Below are positions 14,262-21,608 of a stretch of DNA of 44,011 nucleotides, piece after piece (within the stretch, counting starts at the first letter, position 1; the number at the start of each line of letters is the position of its first letter). The notes below the pieces were generated by a model. That model had not been told where the DNA came from. It did not search any database and saw nothing but the letters and a program-made list of their open reading frames with translations. The DNA is from a virus. Location of the stretch: positions 1 through 44,011 of the IMG/VR virus record IMGVR_UViG_3300006921_000028. The stretch is one strand, 5' to 3'. Both the position numbers and the translations under genes were made by a program.

Positions 14262-14522
14262 TTATGCAGCTTGATTTTCTCTTGTAATGATGTCGAGGAA
14301 CATTTCAAGTTTTCTAACGCGAACAGCAAGTCTTTTAACAGTTAGTATGTCATTGTCGTCACTTTTTGCATTGAGAGCACAAGATTTCTTGAGAAGTATT
14401 CGTCTATACAACGCAAGCATACTAGGAAAACTCTCCACCTCACCAATACTCCACAAACGATGAAGTTTGGGGATTGGTATCATTTCAAATTCTTTATCAC
14501 CAATTTTATAGTAGTATTTCAT
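14262..14522 (-). CDS. Uncharacterised small protein
   Basis: 86 residues, MKYYYKIGDKEFEMIPIPK at the start, helical and basic in the middle (LYRRILLKKS, VKRLAVRVRKLEMFL). AAGGA precedes ATG 14522. It is the distal gene of a unit with the next upstream gene. No family recognised. Confidence 0.6.
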   Translation of the reverse strand: MKYYYKIGDKEFEMIPIPKLHRLWSIGEVESFPSMLALYRRILLKKSCALNAKSDDNDILTVKRLAVRVRKLEMFLDIITRENQAA

Positions 14523-14530
14523 ATCTTTCC

Positions 14531-14977
14531 TTATGCGGCCAACGCAAGTTTTACTTCTGGTCTGTAGTACAGAGCTTTATAACGTGGTGGGTATTTCTCT
14601 TTTGCTTTCTTTAAAGCAACCATTTCCCAATCAAACTCTTGTTTGTAGTCTTTCAGATCACGATGACACAAAGCATACTCTTTGATTTTTAACCTACTTA
14701 AATTCTTCTCTTCGTTGTTGAGAAGTATTTCAGTAATGTCAGCACACCACATTCTATAGGTTTCCATCGCATCTTTTGGAACATACTCTGAAACTAGAGC
14801 TGCATGATAGAGTCTTATGAAAGTTTCATAATCAACTGCATCCATCACAATATCAAATATTTTAATTTCTGCATTTTTGTTAGACAGCGTATTCCACTCA
14901 CATTTAGAGTTGATTACATGATCATGACTTGACACAGTTTTTTTCTGAGGTTGGTCACAAAAAAATTCAAACTTCAT
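14531..14977 (-). CDS. Uncharacterised early protein
   Basis: 148 residues starting MKFEFFCDQPQKK. Cys/His/Trp residues are scattered and no metal pattern is clear. Start 14977 is chosen by comparison with the twin promoter at 15305, where the gene also starts just after the ATAAGATGAAAAAAG element; an in-frame ATG at 14998 lies only ~5 bases after the predicted RNA start and would be leaderless. Function unknown. Confidence 0.55.
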   Translation of the reverse strand: MKFEFFCDQPQKKTVSSHDHVINSKCEWNTLSNKNAEIKIFDIVMDAVDYETFIRLYHAALVSEYVPKDAMETYRMWCADITEILLNNEEKNLSRLKIKEYALCHRDLKDYKQEFDWEMVALKKAKEKYPPRYKALYYRPEVKLALAA

Positions 14978-15009
14978 ATTTTTACTCACTTTTTTCATCT
15001 TATATAGCT

Positions 15010-15038
15010 ATGATAACACACCGAACAGGGTTTGTCAA
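15010..15038 (-). promoter_or_regulatory. Early-type sigma70 promoter, twin copy 1
   Basis: TTGACA (15033-15038), 17-nt spacer, TATCAT (15010-15015), followed by an initial transcribed element ATAAGATGAAAAAAG shared with the promoter at 15305-15333. The spacer start (AAACCCTGT against AAATCCTGT) is also similar. Confidence 0.8.
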
Positions 15039-15045
15039 GGCCAGA

Positions 15046-15273
15046 TTAGATATATTTTGAATTAAACTCAAATCGCCACTCGTCAATATTCGTTTCAAAA
15101 TACTCTTTTATGTAACTTTCATCAACAATTTCCATACGTTCTTTGACGTATGCGATTACATTTGAGAGAATTGCTTCTTTGCTGGTAATGTTTTCTACAT
15201 CTGAAAGTACCTCTGCAGCTGCATCAATTGTGTACTCTTCCATGTCCATCACCCAATTTTTCACTTGACTCAT
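15046..15273 (-). CDS. Small acidic early protein
   Basis: 75 residues, acidic and helical, MSQVKNWVMDMEEYTIDAAA at the start, EWRFEFNSKYI at the end. GAGGTG lies just before ATG 15273, and a seven-codon leader frame (MKKEVTK) ends on it as ATGA. It has its own strong promoter. Size, charge and isolation fit an early host-takeover protein, but this is inference. Confidence 0.6.
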   Translation of the reverse strand: MSQVKNWVMDMEEYTIDAAAEVLSDVENITSKEAILSNVIAYVKERMEIVDESYIKEYFETNIDEWRFEFNSKYI

Positions 15274-15304
15274 TTAGTCACCTCTTTTTTCATCTTATGT
15301 AACC

Positions 15305-15333
15305 ATTATAAGGGATTGGACAGGATTTGTCAA
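15305..15333 (-). promoter_or_regulatory. Early-type sigma70 promoter, twin copy 2
   Basis: TTGACA (15328-15333), 17-nt spacer, TATAAT (15305-15310): a perfect consensus. It shares the downstream ATAAGATGAAAAAAG element with the promoter at 15010-15038. It lies just after the end of the adenylate-cyclase gene, separating the curli-like operon from the small early genes. Confidence 0.87.
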
Positions 15334-15363
15334 GCACTATTTTAGTTGCTAAGTTATTGATTT

Positions 15364-17220
15364 TTAACGAGGTTTGAAAATAGTTATCAATTCATCCTTA
15401 CCTTTGACCTTAATTTTGTCCAATTCGACACCTTTTAGGTCATCTGGTAGCTGTTCTTGGGTATATGATGAGTAAATCGTATTAACAATACTGCCACCGC
15501 GAGTCTTATAGTTACGAGTAGATGCCTCTAATCTTGCAGCCAGATTGACTGCATCACCAATAACTGAATAGTCAAATCTGGTGCTACTACCCATATTACC
15601 CACAATACACGTTCCTGTATTGACTCCACTACCGATATTAATCTCTGGTAGTCCTTTCTCCTTCCATGCAGCCTTTAGATTCTCAGTCTCCACCGCACAC
15701 TCCATAGAGGTACGAACTGCCATTTCTGCATGGTTCTCACAATCCAGTGGTGCGTTCCAGAATGCCATGATACAATCACCCATATACTTGTCTACCGTTC
15801 CACCATTATTCAAGACTATCTTGGTCATACGATCTAGGTAATCATTGATACAGTCAACCAACCCCTCTGGGTCATCATTGTTTTTGTAGTATTCTGATAT
15901 AGGTGTAAATCCAACAATGTCCATAAAAAGAAAACTCATCTCTCTACGTTCACCACCAAGTTTTAGTGCCTCTGGATTTTTCTGTAAAATTGCAACCTGT
16001 CTTGGGTCAAGGTAGTGTTCAAACTGTTTCTTGATCTGTTGACGCAATCTGAATTCTTCCATGAACCGTAGAAAAGCTGCAACCGACCAAACCACAAACA
16101 TAGTCAGAACAGGGTATGACCAATCTATTAGATAACTGTATTCAGTAAATAAATATGAACTACCGTAATAAGACCCTGCAAGAAATAATGGTAATAGTAT
16201 TGCACCGAAATACCAACTTAGTGTTAACACCACGGCAGTTAGTACCAATGATGTTACTAGGGTAACTGACAACTCTGCTAAGTCAGACCAGAATGGCCTT
16301 GTGATGTTTCTTCCTGTCATCATAGTTGTTATAGATGCAGCTATCAAATCATGACTTTGAATAACACCAACTGGTGTTGCAACTGGATTATCAATACCAG
16401 ACGCAGTTGGTGAAAGTATAACAATCTTTCCGTTGAAATTTAATTCTTCAAACAACTCTTTTTCTACTAATCTGTTTATTGGATAAGTTTTCGTTTTCCA
16501 TTTGAAATCAATCCAGACTGCACCATTCGCATCAGTCAGTACCTTTTTGTATTTTGGTATGCGTAGTGCTTCGATACCACCCTCACCAGTTTTCATCTGG
16601 TAACTGAGATCACCAGCAGCTACTCTTAATATCTCCATAGATAATGATGGGTATAGTTGTCCGTCTATCTGAACCACCAAAGGCATTCTACGAACTACAC
16701 CATCACCCTCTGGTGCAACTAACATCATACCAACACCTATTGCTGATTTTGCAAAAGGTTCTATTGGCCCAACCGCACCTGTATAGTTATACACCCAAGG
16801 TTGCCATGGCGTACCTATTGTTGCTACTCCTCTGGAAATAGGATTGCCTTTAGTTTCGTTTGCTGGTATTTGACCTATGATGGTGGGAGTCTTCTTCAAC
16901 ATCTCATCAAATTGTTGATCACCACCCATCCTATCTTCATCTGCAAACAGTATAGGAACTACAACAATCGCAGCTCCCATACGATAAAGTGCTTCAATAT
17001 CTTTTGCTAATTCGTTTCTAGGCCATGGCCATTGACCACGTTCTCTTATAGATTCATTATCTATTTCTACTGTTACAATTTTATCTGAGATTTCTTCTTG
17101 TTGTGTTCTTTGATGTTGGTCTAGTGCTTTCATTCGCACCATGTCCAGAAACCAAGGGTCTACAAAACGTATACCACAAAATATAATAATAACCAAGATA
17201 GAGATAATCCATTTTTTCAT
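15364..17220 (-). CDS. CHASE2-domain class III adenylate cyclase
   Basis: Predicted membrane sensor making cAMP from ATP. Domains: N-terminal membrane helix (4-19); periplasmic CHASE2 domain (about 30-300, with VTVEIDNESIRERGQWPWPR and PLVVQIDGQLYPSLSME); about three membrane helices (315-385); and a cytoplasmic class III cyclase (about 425-615). The catalytic set is complete: metal Asp434 (FMDIVGF) and Asp482 (YMGD), base-selecting Lys478 (VDKYM) and Asp556 (VIGD), which favour adenine over guanine, and transition-state Asn559 and Arg563 (NLAARLE). It is the last gene of the curli-like operon, two bases after a curlin-like gene, with AAGGA before ATG. Extraordinary cargo for a phage. Confidence 0.92.
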   Translation of the reverse strand: MKKWIISILVIIIFCGIRFVDPWFLDMVRMKALDQHQRTQQEEISDKIVTVEIDNESIRERGQWPWPRNELAKDIEALYRMGAAIVVVPILFADEDRMGGDQQFDEMLKKTPTIIGQIPANETKGNPISRGVATIGTPWQPWVYNYTGAVGPIEPFAKSAIGVGMMLVAPEGDGVVRRMPLVVQIDGQLYPSLSMEILRVAAGDLSYQMKTGEGGIEALRIPKYKKVLTDANGAVWIDFKWKTKTYPINRLVEKELFEELNFNGKIVILSPTASGIDNPVATPVGVIQSHDLIAASITTMMTGRNITRPFWSDLAELSVTLVTSLVLTAVVLTLSWYFGAILLPLFLAGSYYGSSYLFTEYSYLIDWSYPVLTMFVVWSVAAFLRFMEEFRLRQQIKKQFEHYLDPRQVAILQKNPEALKLGGERREMSFLFMDIVGFTPISEYYKNNDDPEGLVDCINDYLDRMTKIVLNNGGTVDKYMGDCIMAFWNAPLDCENHAEMAVRTSMECAVETENLKAAWKEKGLPEINIGSGVNTGTCIVGNMGSSTRFDYSVIGDAVNLAARLEASTRNYKTRGGSIVNTIYSSYTQEQLPDDLKGVELDKIKVKGKDELITIFKPR

Positions 17221-17221
17221 A

Positions 17222-18019
17222 CTAATTTCCTTGTGTTAATGATATTCCACAACCACCAGAAGTTTGGCAGGTCTGTGTAATAGAATAAGACTGTGCTGTA
17301 TTCCCTTGTTGTGTTAGCGATAAATCAGTATGATACGAACCATATAAATTTACTGTTGCGGTATGAGCTCCATCACCCTTTTGCATGACCTCTTGTTCTC
17401 CACCGTCTGTTCTTATGTCCATTCTCAAGTCCTTATCTCCATTTCCTTTCTGTGTAACAAACGTATCGTTATTATCACCATTATAATAATATATTTGTGC
17501 ATAGTGGTCAGCATTGCCTGTACCTGTTTCTTGTCCTACCTTCACACTATTACCATTTGCATGTACATCAAGGTTAACTATGTGACCACCATACTCAGAG
17601 TTTGGTGTTGTGCCAGAACAAGTTGTGTCTGTACTACTAGAAAATGTTGCACCCTGACAAACATGAAGATCGTTATCATTGCCCGGCATATGAAACCCTA
17701 TTCTGTTGGAGTCCGAACCTGTAGTATTATACTGTTCAAATTTAAGAGTATTATTTGTACCATCTATATCACCACCCCAAACTTTACCAGAACCCCAATA
17801 AGACACCCAACTAATTGTATTGTTGTTTCCTACTTGATTAAAATCAAGTGTGTTATCATCATGAGCCATAGACAAGTTAACAGCATTGTTATTGCCGTCT
17901 TGATTAATAGTTATCGTTGTATCGTCACTGGTAGTAATTTGTTCTATGAATACACTGTTGTCAGCGTATGCAATACTACTCAGACTGATAGATAACAATA
18001 TTATTAGTAGTTTCGTCAT
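17222..18019 (-). CDS. Secreted curlin-like repeat protein (second)
   Basis: 265 residues. A signal peptide (about 1-19, ending IAYA) precedes repeats of the curlin pattern: INQDGNNNAV, FNQVGNNNTI, VGQETGTGN, VTQKGNGD, VMQKGDG and LTQQGNTA, that is Gln-x-Gly-x-x-Asn spaced 20-30 residues. Curlin repeats stack as beta-turn-beta amyloid. Two Cys pairs (VCQGA/TTCSG and QTCQTSGGCG) are unlike CsgA. Likely exported through CsgG to the surface. Overlaps FecR by 44 bases and precedes the cyclase. Function as fibre subunit or nucleator is inferred. Confidence 0.75.
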   Translation of the reverse strand: MTKLLIILLSISLSSIAYADNSVFIEQITTSDDTTITINQDGNNNAVNLSMAHDDNTLDFNQVGNNNTISWVSYWGSGKVWGGDIDGTNNTLKFEQYNTTGSDSNRIGFHMPGNDNDLHVCQGATFSSSTDTTCSGTTPNSEYGGHIVNLDVHANGNSVKVGQETGTGNADHYAQIYYYNGDNNDTFVTQKGNGDKDLRMDIRTDGGEQEVMQKGDGAHTATVNLYGSYHTDLSLTQQGNTAQSYSITQTCQTSGGCGISLTQGN

Positions 18020-19049
18020 CTGTCGTTATCTCCGGCACAGGTATTCCACCTTGTGTCAAATTAATTACATAACCCCAATCTGCATTTAGTCTTAAATGCA
18101 CCTCACTACTTCCAACCTGCCTAATTATTTCTAAGCGCGAACCATCACGAAGCGTATTGACTTGAGTTGCTTTGTTGAACCCACTTGTTCTACCATCTAT
18201 CATTTCTGACTGTGCGGTCAATGCAATTAATTGATCTAAAACATTCATCAACAAATCTACATCTAAAGGATTAATATCCAATTCAGTAAACTGCAATTCA
18301 TCTTCATCAAGTTCATTTTCATCTAATACTTTAAACTCTAAGAAATCTACATCTAATAAGTTATTTGAACTATTAATGTTTTTAACTATTTCTATAAGTT
18401 TTTCTTTTGGTGGTTTGATTATTAATAGATTATTAATCTGGTCTAAAGATAAATCAAGTACAACTGGTTTAGTTGGCATACTTTCGCCATTTGTAACCAG
18501 TGTAGATTGAAATGCTTGGTTGAGCATAACTTGGCCAGCTTCACTTTCTACTGAAATTTTACCCACCGTTCCATCTGCATTGGGAAGTAGAATAATCAAA
18601 GATTTTCCTACCTCATCAACTGTCATACTAAACGCAGTTCCAAGTACACCTATTCGTGCGGTTGGCGTGCGTATATCAACATTTTGAGCATTCAGTTTTG
18701 CAATGTTACCACTTGCATATCTAACTGTTCCCAATGCGACATTCATTACAAGTTTAGACCCACCCTTACTATTTGGGTCGTACACAAAGTCATCTATCAC
18801 CAATGAACTGTGCGGGCTTATTGCCACATTTGTATTATCTACAAATTTTATGCCAACATTACCATTTCCTGTACGGACATTATCTTTAAATTCAATACCA
18901 AAGTCTTTTTTCAGAGCAAGTTTGTTCTTTGCTCTCTCAACTGAGGCATTTCCTTTTTGTTTTACTACATTACCAATAGTGTCTGACAGAGCAATATTGC
19001 TCATCAGCATCAAAAATGTAAAACTAATCGTCCATAGTAACCGTAACAT
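17976..19049 (-). CDS. Periplasmic FecR-domain protein
   Basis: 357 residues. Signal peptide (about 1-22), then a FecR domain (about 28-160): FKDNVRTGNGNVGIKFVDNT, ISPHSSLVIDDFVYDP, GTVRYASG and TPTARIGVLGTAFS, a signature seen in stand-alone FecR proteins next to CHASE2 cyclases in bacteria. A Leu/Asp/Glu-rich stretch (about 220-275) and a C-terminal domain follow. Such proteins are thought to sense or scaffold at the periplasmic face; the target here may be CHASE2, CsgG or the curlins. Overlaps both neighbours, so translation is coupled. Confidence 0.82.
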   Translation of the reverse strand: MLRLLWTISFTFLMLMSNIALSDTIGNVVKQKGNASVERAKNKLALKKDFGIEFKDNVRTGNGNVGIKFVDNTNVAISPHSSLVIDDFVYDPNSKGGSKLVMNVALGTVRYASGNIAKLNAQNVDIRTPTARIGVLGTAFSMTVDEVGKSLIILLPNADGTVGKISVESEAGQVMLNQAFQSTLVTNGESMPTKPVVLDLSLDQINNLLIIKPPKEKLIEIVKNINSSNNLLDVDFLEFKVLDENELDEDELQFTELDINPLDVDLLMNVLDQLIALTAQSEMIDGRTSGFNKATQVNTLRDGSRLEIIRQVGSSEVHLRLNADWGYVINLTQGGIPVPEITTDDETTNNIVIYQSE

Positions 19050-19728
19050 TATGACCAGACCCCACTGTTGTCATAGAGGTTGTGCCGTCATACGCACCAC
19101 CTTGAGTAATCGCAAATGTGCTAGATGCTCCTGTATGATGTAGAGTTGTATCTTGGTCAGCTGCACCAGTATGTGTTGATGTAATAGTATTGCTAGAACC
19201 GATTGCAGTAATGTTTGTTATCTTTTTATCACTACCAGTTAGTGATGCAGTACTGTTTTCATTAATGGTTATAGTATTGCTATCACCAGTTGCAGTCAAA
19301 TCAATATCTGCATCATCAGATGCAGCTGAGTTACCTACGTTAACAGTAGTTGTATTTGAACTACCTGTGATCGTTTCAATAATACTATTGTCAGCTGACG
19401 CAGAGTTAGCACCAACCGATACAGTAGATGTATTACTGTTACCTTCTTGTTTAAGTGTGAATGTTTGTGTCGCACCCACAACAGAAGCTGCAATGGTATT
19501 TGTATTACCAATTTGGTCAATATCCAAAGTCTGGTTGTCGCCTGTTAAAGTAACTGCCGTGGTCGAATCACCAAATTTATTGGTCTGTCCGTCTTGATTG
19601 ACATTTGCAGTAAGACTTGCGCCTGACTGTGTAACATATACATCACTTGCATGACTTTCTCCCACTCCCCACATAACAAAATAAACGATAGCAATTAATA
19701 CAAATATGCTCGATATAATCGTTTTCAT
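19024..19728 (-). CDS. Secreted curlin-like repeat protein (first)
   Basis: 234 residues. An N-terminal hydrophobic signal (about 1-27, ending SHA) precedes many short Asn/Thr/Ser/Gly-rich repeats: VNQDGQTNKF, IDQIGNTNTI, KQEGNSNTS, then ITGSSNTTTV, ATGDSNTITI and AIGSSNTITS. The first three keep the curlin Gln-x-Gly-x-x-Asn core; later ones lose the Gln. It is low in aromatic and positively charged residues. A likely CsgG substrate and surface beta-solenoid. GGAG lies eight bases before ATG 19728. Confidence 0.72.
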   Translation of the reverse strand: MKTIISSIFVLIAIVYFVMWGVGESHASDVYVTQSGASLTANVNQDGQTNKFGDSTTAVTLTGDNQTLDIDQIGNTNTIAASVVGATQTFTLKQEGNSNTSTVSVGANSASADNSIIETITGSSNTTTVNVGNSAASDDADIDLTATGDSNTITINENSTASLTGSDKKITNITAIGSSNTITSTHTGAADQDTTLHHTGASSTFAITQGGAYDGTTSMTTVGSGHNVTVTMDD

Positions 19729-19740
19729 TTAATTGTCTCC

Positions 19741-20523
19741 TTATTTAAATTTCCATAGTTCTTTTTCTATCCCTTCTTCAATTATCTGACTTACACAATG
19801 TTCGATTGCTTTACGAACTGCGTAAGATGTAGACTCATTCTCAGTAACGCCAGCTTCAACTTCTAACAATTTAGTACCCATGTCTAAAAATGTGAAAAGA
19901 CTTACGCCAACTTTAGCACTTAATATAGTTTTTTGGGAGCTTACTGCAAGTAAAACTTCACCTGTTTGAACAGATATTAATCTTAGGCCAACCGACACCA
20001 TATCTCTGCGGTATTCAACTTGTGGGCCCACTCCCAAATATCTTGCACCAGCACCTCCAGTTTCTATATTAGAATCATAACCAACAATTCCACCAGCTAC
20101 AAAAACACCAGCAAAAGTTAAAGGTCTAACTTTTTTTGCGTTTTCGCCATCATAAGTGGTTCTTGTATTTCTTATAATCTGCCGTTCTTTTAACAGTTGG
20201 TCTAATTGCATTCTTTCAACAACTGTAAACCACTCTCCCTTTCCAGCAGATTTAAGTGCTTGTACTAACCACGTTGCTGCTCCTTGTGTTACAGCCATAC
20301 TGAACGAAGCACCTGTGTCAATAGGTTTCCTTTGCCCCGTTTGATCGACAAATTTATAAACAGCTATGTCAACCTTCCTCTCAGGAGGTGGAAAATTTTC
20401 TAATTTGTTCACCATCGGGACTGATGTAGATGTTGGTGCTTCTAAGAATTCTGTCGTAGCACAACCACCTAGACTAAAAAGTAAAGTCGCCAATAGGAAC
20501 TGTAATAACGGTTTCGCTTGCAT
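19741..20523 (-). CDS. csgG: CsgG-like curli secretion pore lipoprotein
   Basis: Forms the nonameric outer-membrane channel of curli (type VIII) secretion. 260 residues, as for E. coli. Lipobox LGGC puts the lipidated Cys at 21. Conserved blocks follow E. coli CsgG: VYKFVDQTGQRKP, then WFTVVERMQLDQLLKERQIIR, GGIVGYDSN, GGAGARYLGVG, LRLISVQTGEVL and GVTENE. In the constriction loop Phe56 (E. coli mature numbering) is kept (SFS), but Tyr51 and Asn55 are not, and the loop is one residue longer. The start lies inside csgF, as in coupled secretion genes. Confidence 0.94.
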   Translation of the reverse strand: MQAKPLLQFLLATLLFSLGGCATTEFLEAPTSTSVPMVNKLENFPPPERKVDIAVYKFVDQTGQRKPIDTGASFSMAVTQGAATWLVQALKSAGKGEWFTVVERMQLDQLLKERQIIRNTRTTYDGENAKKVRPLTFAGVFVAGGIVGYDSNIETGGAGARYLGVGPQVEYRRDMVSVGLRLISVQTGEVLLAVSSQKTILSAKVGVSLFTFLDMGTKLLEVEAGVTENESTSYAVRKAIEHCVSQIIEEGIEKELWKFK

Positions 20524-20953
20524 TTGTATCCACTATTGTTAGAGTTACGTTTTCTGTATCTTTGACGTAACTGATTGTTGTACCTTCAAATGTGACTGTA
20601 CCTGCTTCTCCAGAATTTTCTCCGAACATGCTGTCCACGAGTTGTTTTGACAACTGTGCATAAATTCTTGATTCAACATTTTTCATAAACTTTGAAAGAT
20701 TCGTATTAGCTGCATCTCTTAACGCTTCTCTTTCTGCAGCTTCTTTCTTTTCTCTTATCGCTTTCTTTCTAGAGTGTTCTTGATTTTCAATTGTTAGTGC
20801 GTGTGAACTGTAACCATTTCCACTAAAAGCTGGTGATTTCCACTGGTGAACCAAGTCGCTTGCTTTAGCATATTCTGCAACATATATACACAAAAACAAC
20901 GATAATAAAATAGTTATTTTAATTTTAAAATTAAGTGTTCTTTTTATTTTCAT
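20474..20953 (-). CDS. csgF: CsgF-like curli assembly factor
   Basis: In E. coli, CsgF enters the CsgG pore and couples it to fibre nucleation. 159 residues: signal peptide to about 32 (EYAKA-SDL), then WKSPAFSGNGYSS, equivalent to the CsgG-plugging start of E. coli CsgF (FRNPNFGGNP). A helix like FTQAIQSQIL follows (FMKNVESRIYAQL), and a C-terminal beta part (TISYVKDTENVTLTIVD). The linker (45-80) is more charged and longer than in E. coli. Overlaps csgG by 50 bases. Confidence 0.88.
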   Translation of the reverse strand: MKIKRTLNFKIKITILLSLFLCIYVAEYAKASDLVHQWKSPAFSGNGYSSHALTIENQEHSRKKAIREKKEAAEREALRDAANTNLSKFMKNVESRIYAQLSKQLVDSMFGENSGEAGTVTFEGTTISYVKDTENVTLTIVDTNASETVITVPIGDFTF

Positions 20954-21263
20954 TTTGTGGTTTCCCAGCTAATCCCGACTCGATAGCTATTTTTTCTGCC
21001 TGTTCTTGTATTTCCTCTTGTATTTTATCTTTTTCTCTATATTCTAAAACTACATTTACTTTTTGTTGCAGTCGTATCATATCATTATCTAACATACGAT
21101 TTTGGTCTATACATTTTATAAGAGCAAGATGCATTGCATCTAACTCTGGTTGAATGTTGTTACTAATAAACTGCCATATGTAGTATATAAAATACCCCAT
21201 ACCGACAGACATGACAACTGGAAACCCAAAATCGGTAATTAGTTTTGATACATCTTGCATCAA
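20931..21263 (-). CDS. Single-span membrane protein with coiled-coil tail (paralogue B)
   Basis: 110 residues. One membrane segment (about 14-35, FPVVMSVGMGYFIYYIWQF) follows a short amphipathic start. A cytoplasmic or periplasmic coiled coil (about 60-95) and a Lys/Asn-rich end follow. The start resembles the next gene upstream (LITDFGFPV against LIKEVGVPI, both with a GxF-I/F motif in the membrane), so the two look like duplicated sisters. Overlaps csgF by 23 bases. Function unknown; holin-like or accessory to the pore. Confidence 0.65.
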   Translation of the reverse strand: MMQDVSKLITDFGFPVVMSVGMGYFIYYIWQFISNNIQPELDAMHLALIKCIDQNRMLDNDMIRLQQKVNVVLEYREKDKIQEEIQEQAEKIAIESGLAGKPQNENKKNT

Positions 21264-21559
21264 TCTCTCCTCACATCCAACTTACCATCTTCTTTAAAGT
21301 TTTCAGCACGAGCAATACGATTAATGTCTGGTGTAACTCCTAAAGCAGAACTAACTAACAAATCAATTTTTATAAGCTCATTACATCCTACTCTTGCTCT
21401 ATCTTCAAGCATCTTACAAAACATGGTCAGAGTTCTTATTTGGTCAATTATACCCTCAAGTATTTGTTTCAATACCATAAATATAAAAAACCCCATAATT
21501 ATTGCGACTGCAATGGGGACTCCGACTTCTTTAATTAAAGTAAATGCATCCACATTCAT
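21260..21559 (-). CDS. Single-span membrane protein (paralogue A), first gene of the curli-like operon
   Basis: 99 residues: short amphipathic helix, membrane segment (about 13-33, VPIAVAIIMGFFIFMVL), then a helical domain with two Cys (MFCKML, VGCNEL). Related in layout to the following gene. The annotated ATG 21559 sits one base after GGAGG; a GTG two codons later has better spacing and may be the true start. Two late promoters lie 15-50 bases upstream. Coupled to paralogue B by overlap. Confidence 0.65.
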   Translation of the reverse strand: MNVDAFTLIKEVGVPIAVAIIMGFFIFMVLKQILEGIIDQIRTLTMFCKMLEDRARVGCNELIKIDLLVSSALGVTPDINRIARAENFKEDGKLDVRRD

Positions 21560-21573
21560 ACCTCCAATGTACC

Positions 21574-21608
21574 TATTTATAAGATATCTATTCGGTTAGG
21601 TATTTATA
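21574..21608 (-). promoter_or_regulatory. Two tandem T4-type late promoters before the curli-like operon
   Basis: TATAAATA occurs at 21601-21608 and again at 21574-21581, both reading into paralogue A and the whole csgF-csgG-curlin-FecR-cyclase set. T4 late promoters need gp33/gp55 and the sliding clamp, so the cassette is predicted to be a late operon. The pair lies in the gap just after the methyltransferase gene. Confidence 0.75.

Noticed and set aside
19190-19597. 135-residue plus-strand open frame opposite the first curlin-like gene
   Set aside because: Composition mirrors the Asn/Thr-rich repeats; hydrophobic Val/Leu runs arise from the antisense frame. No ribosome site.
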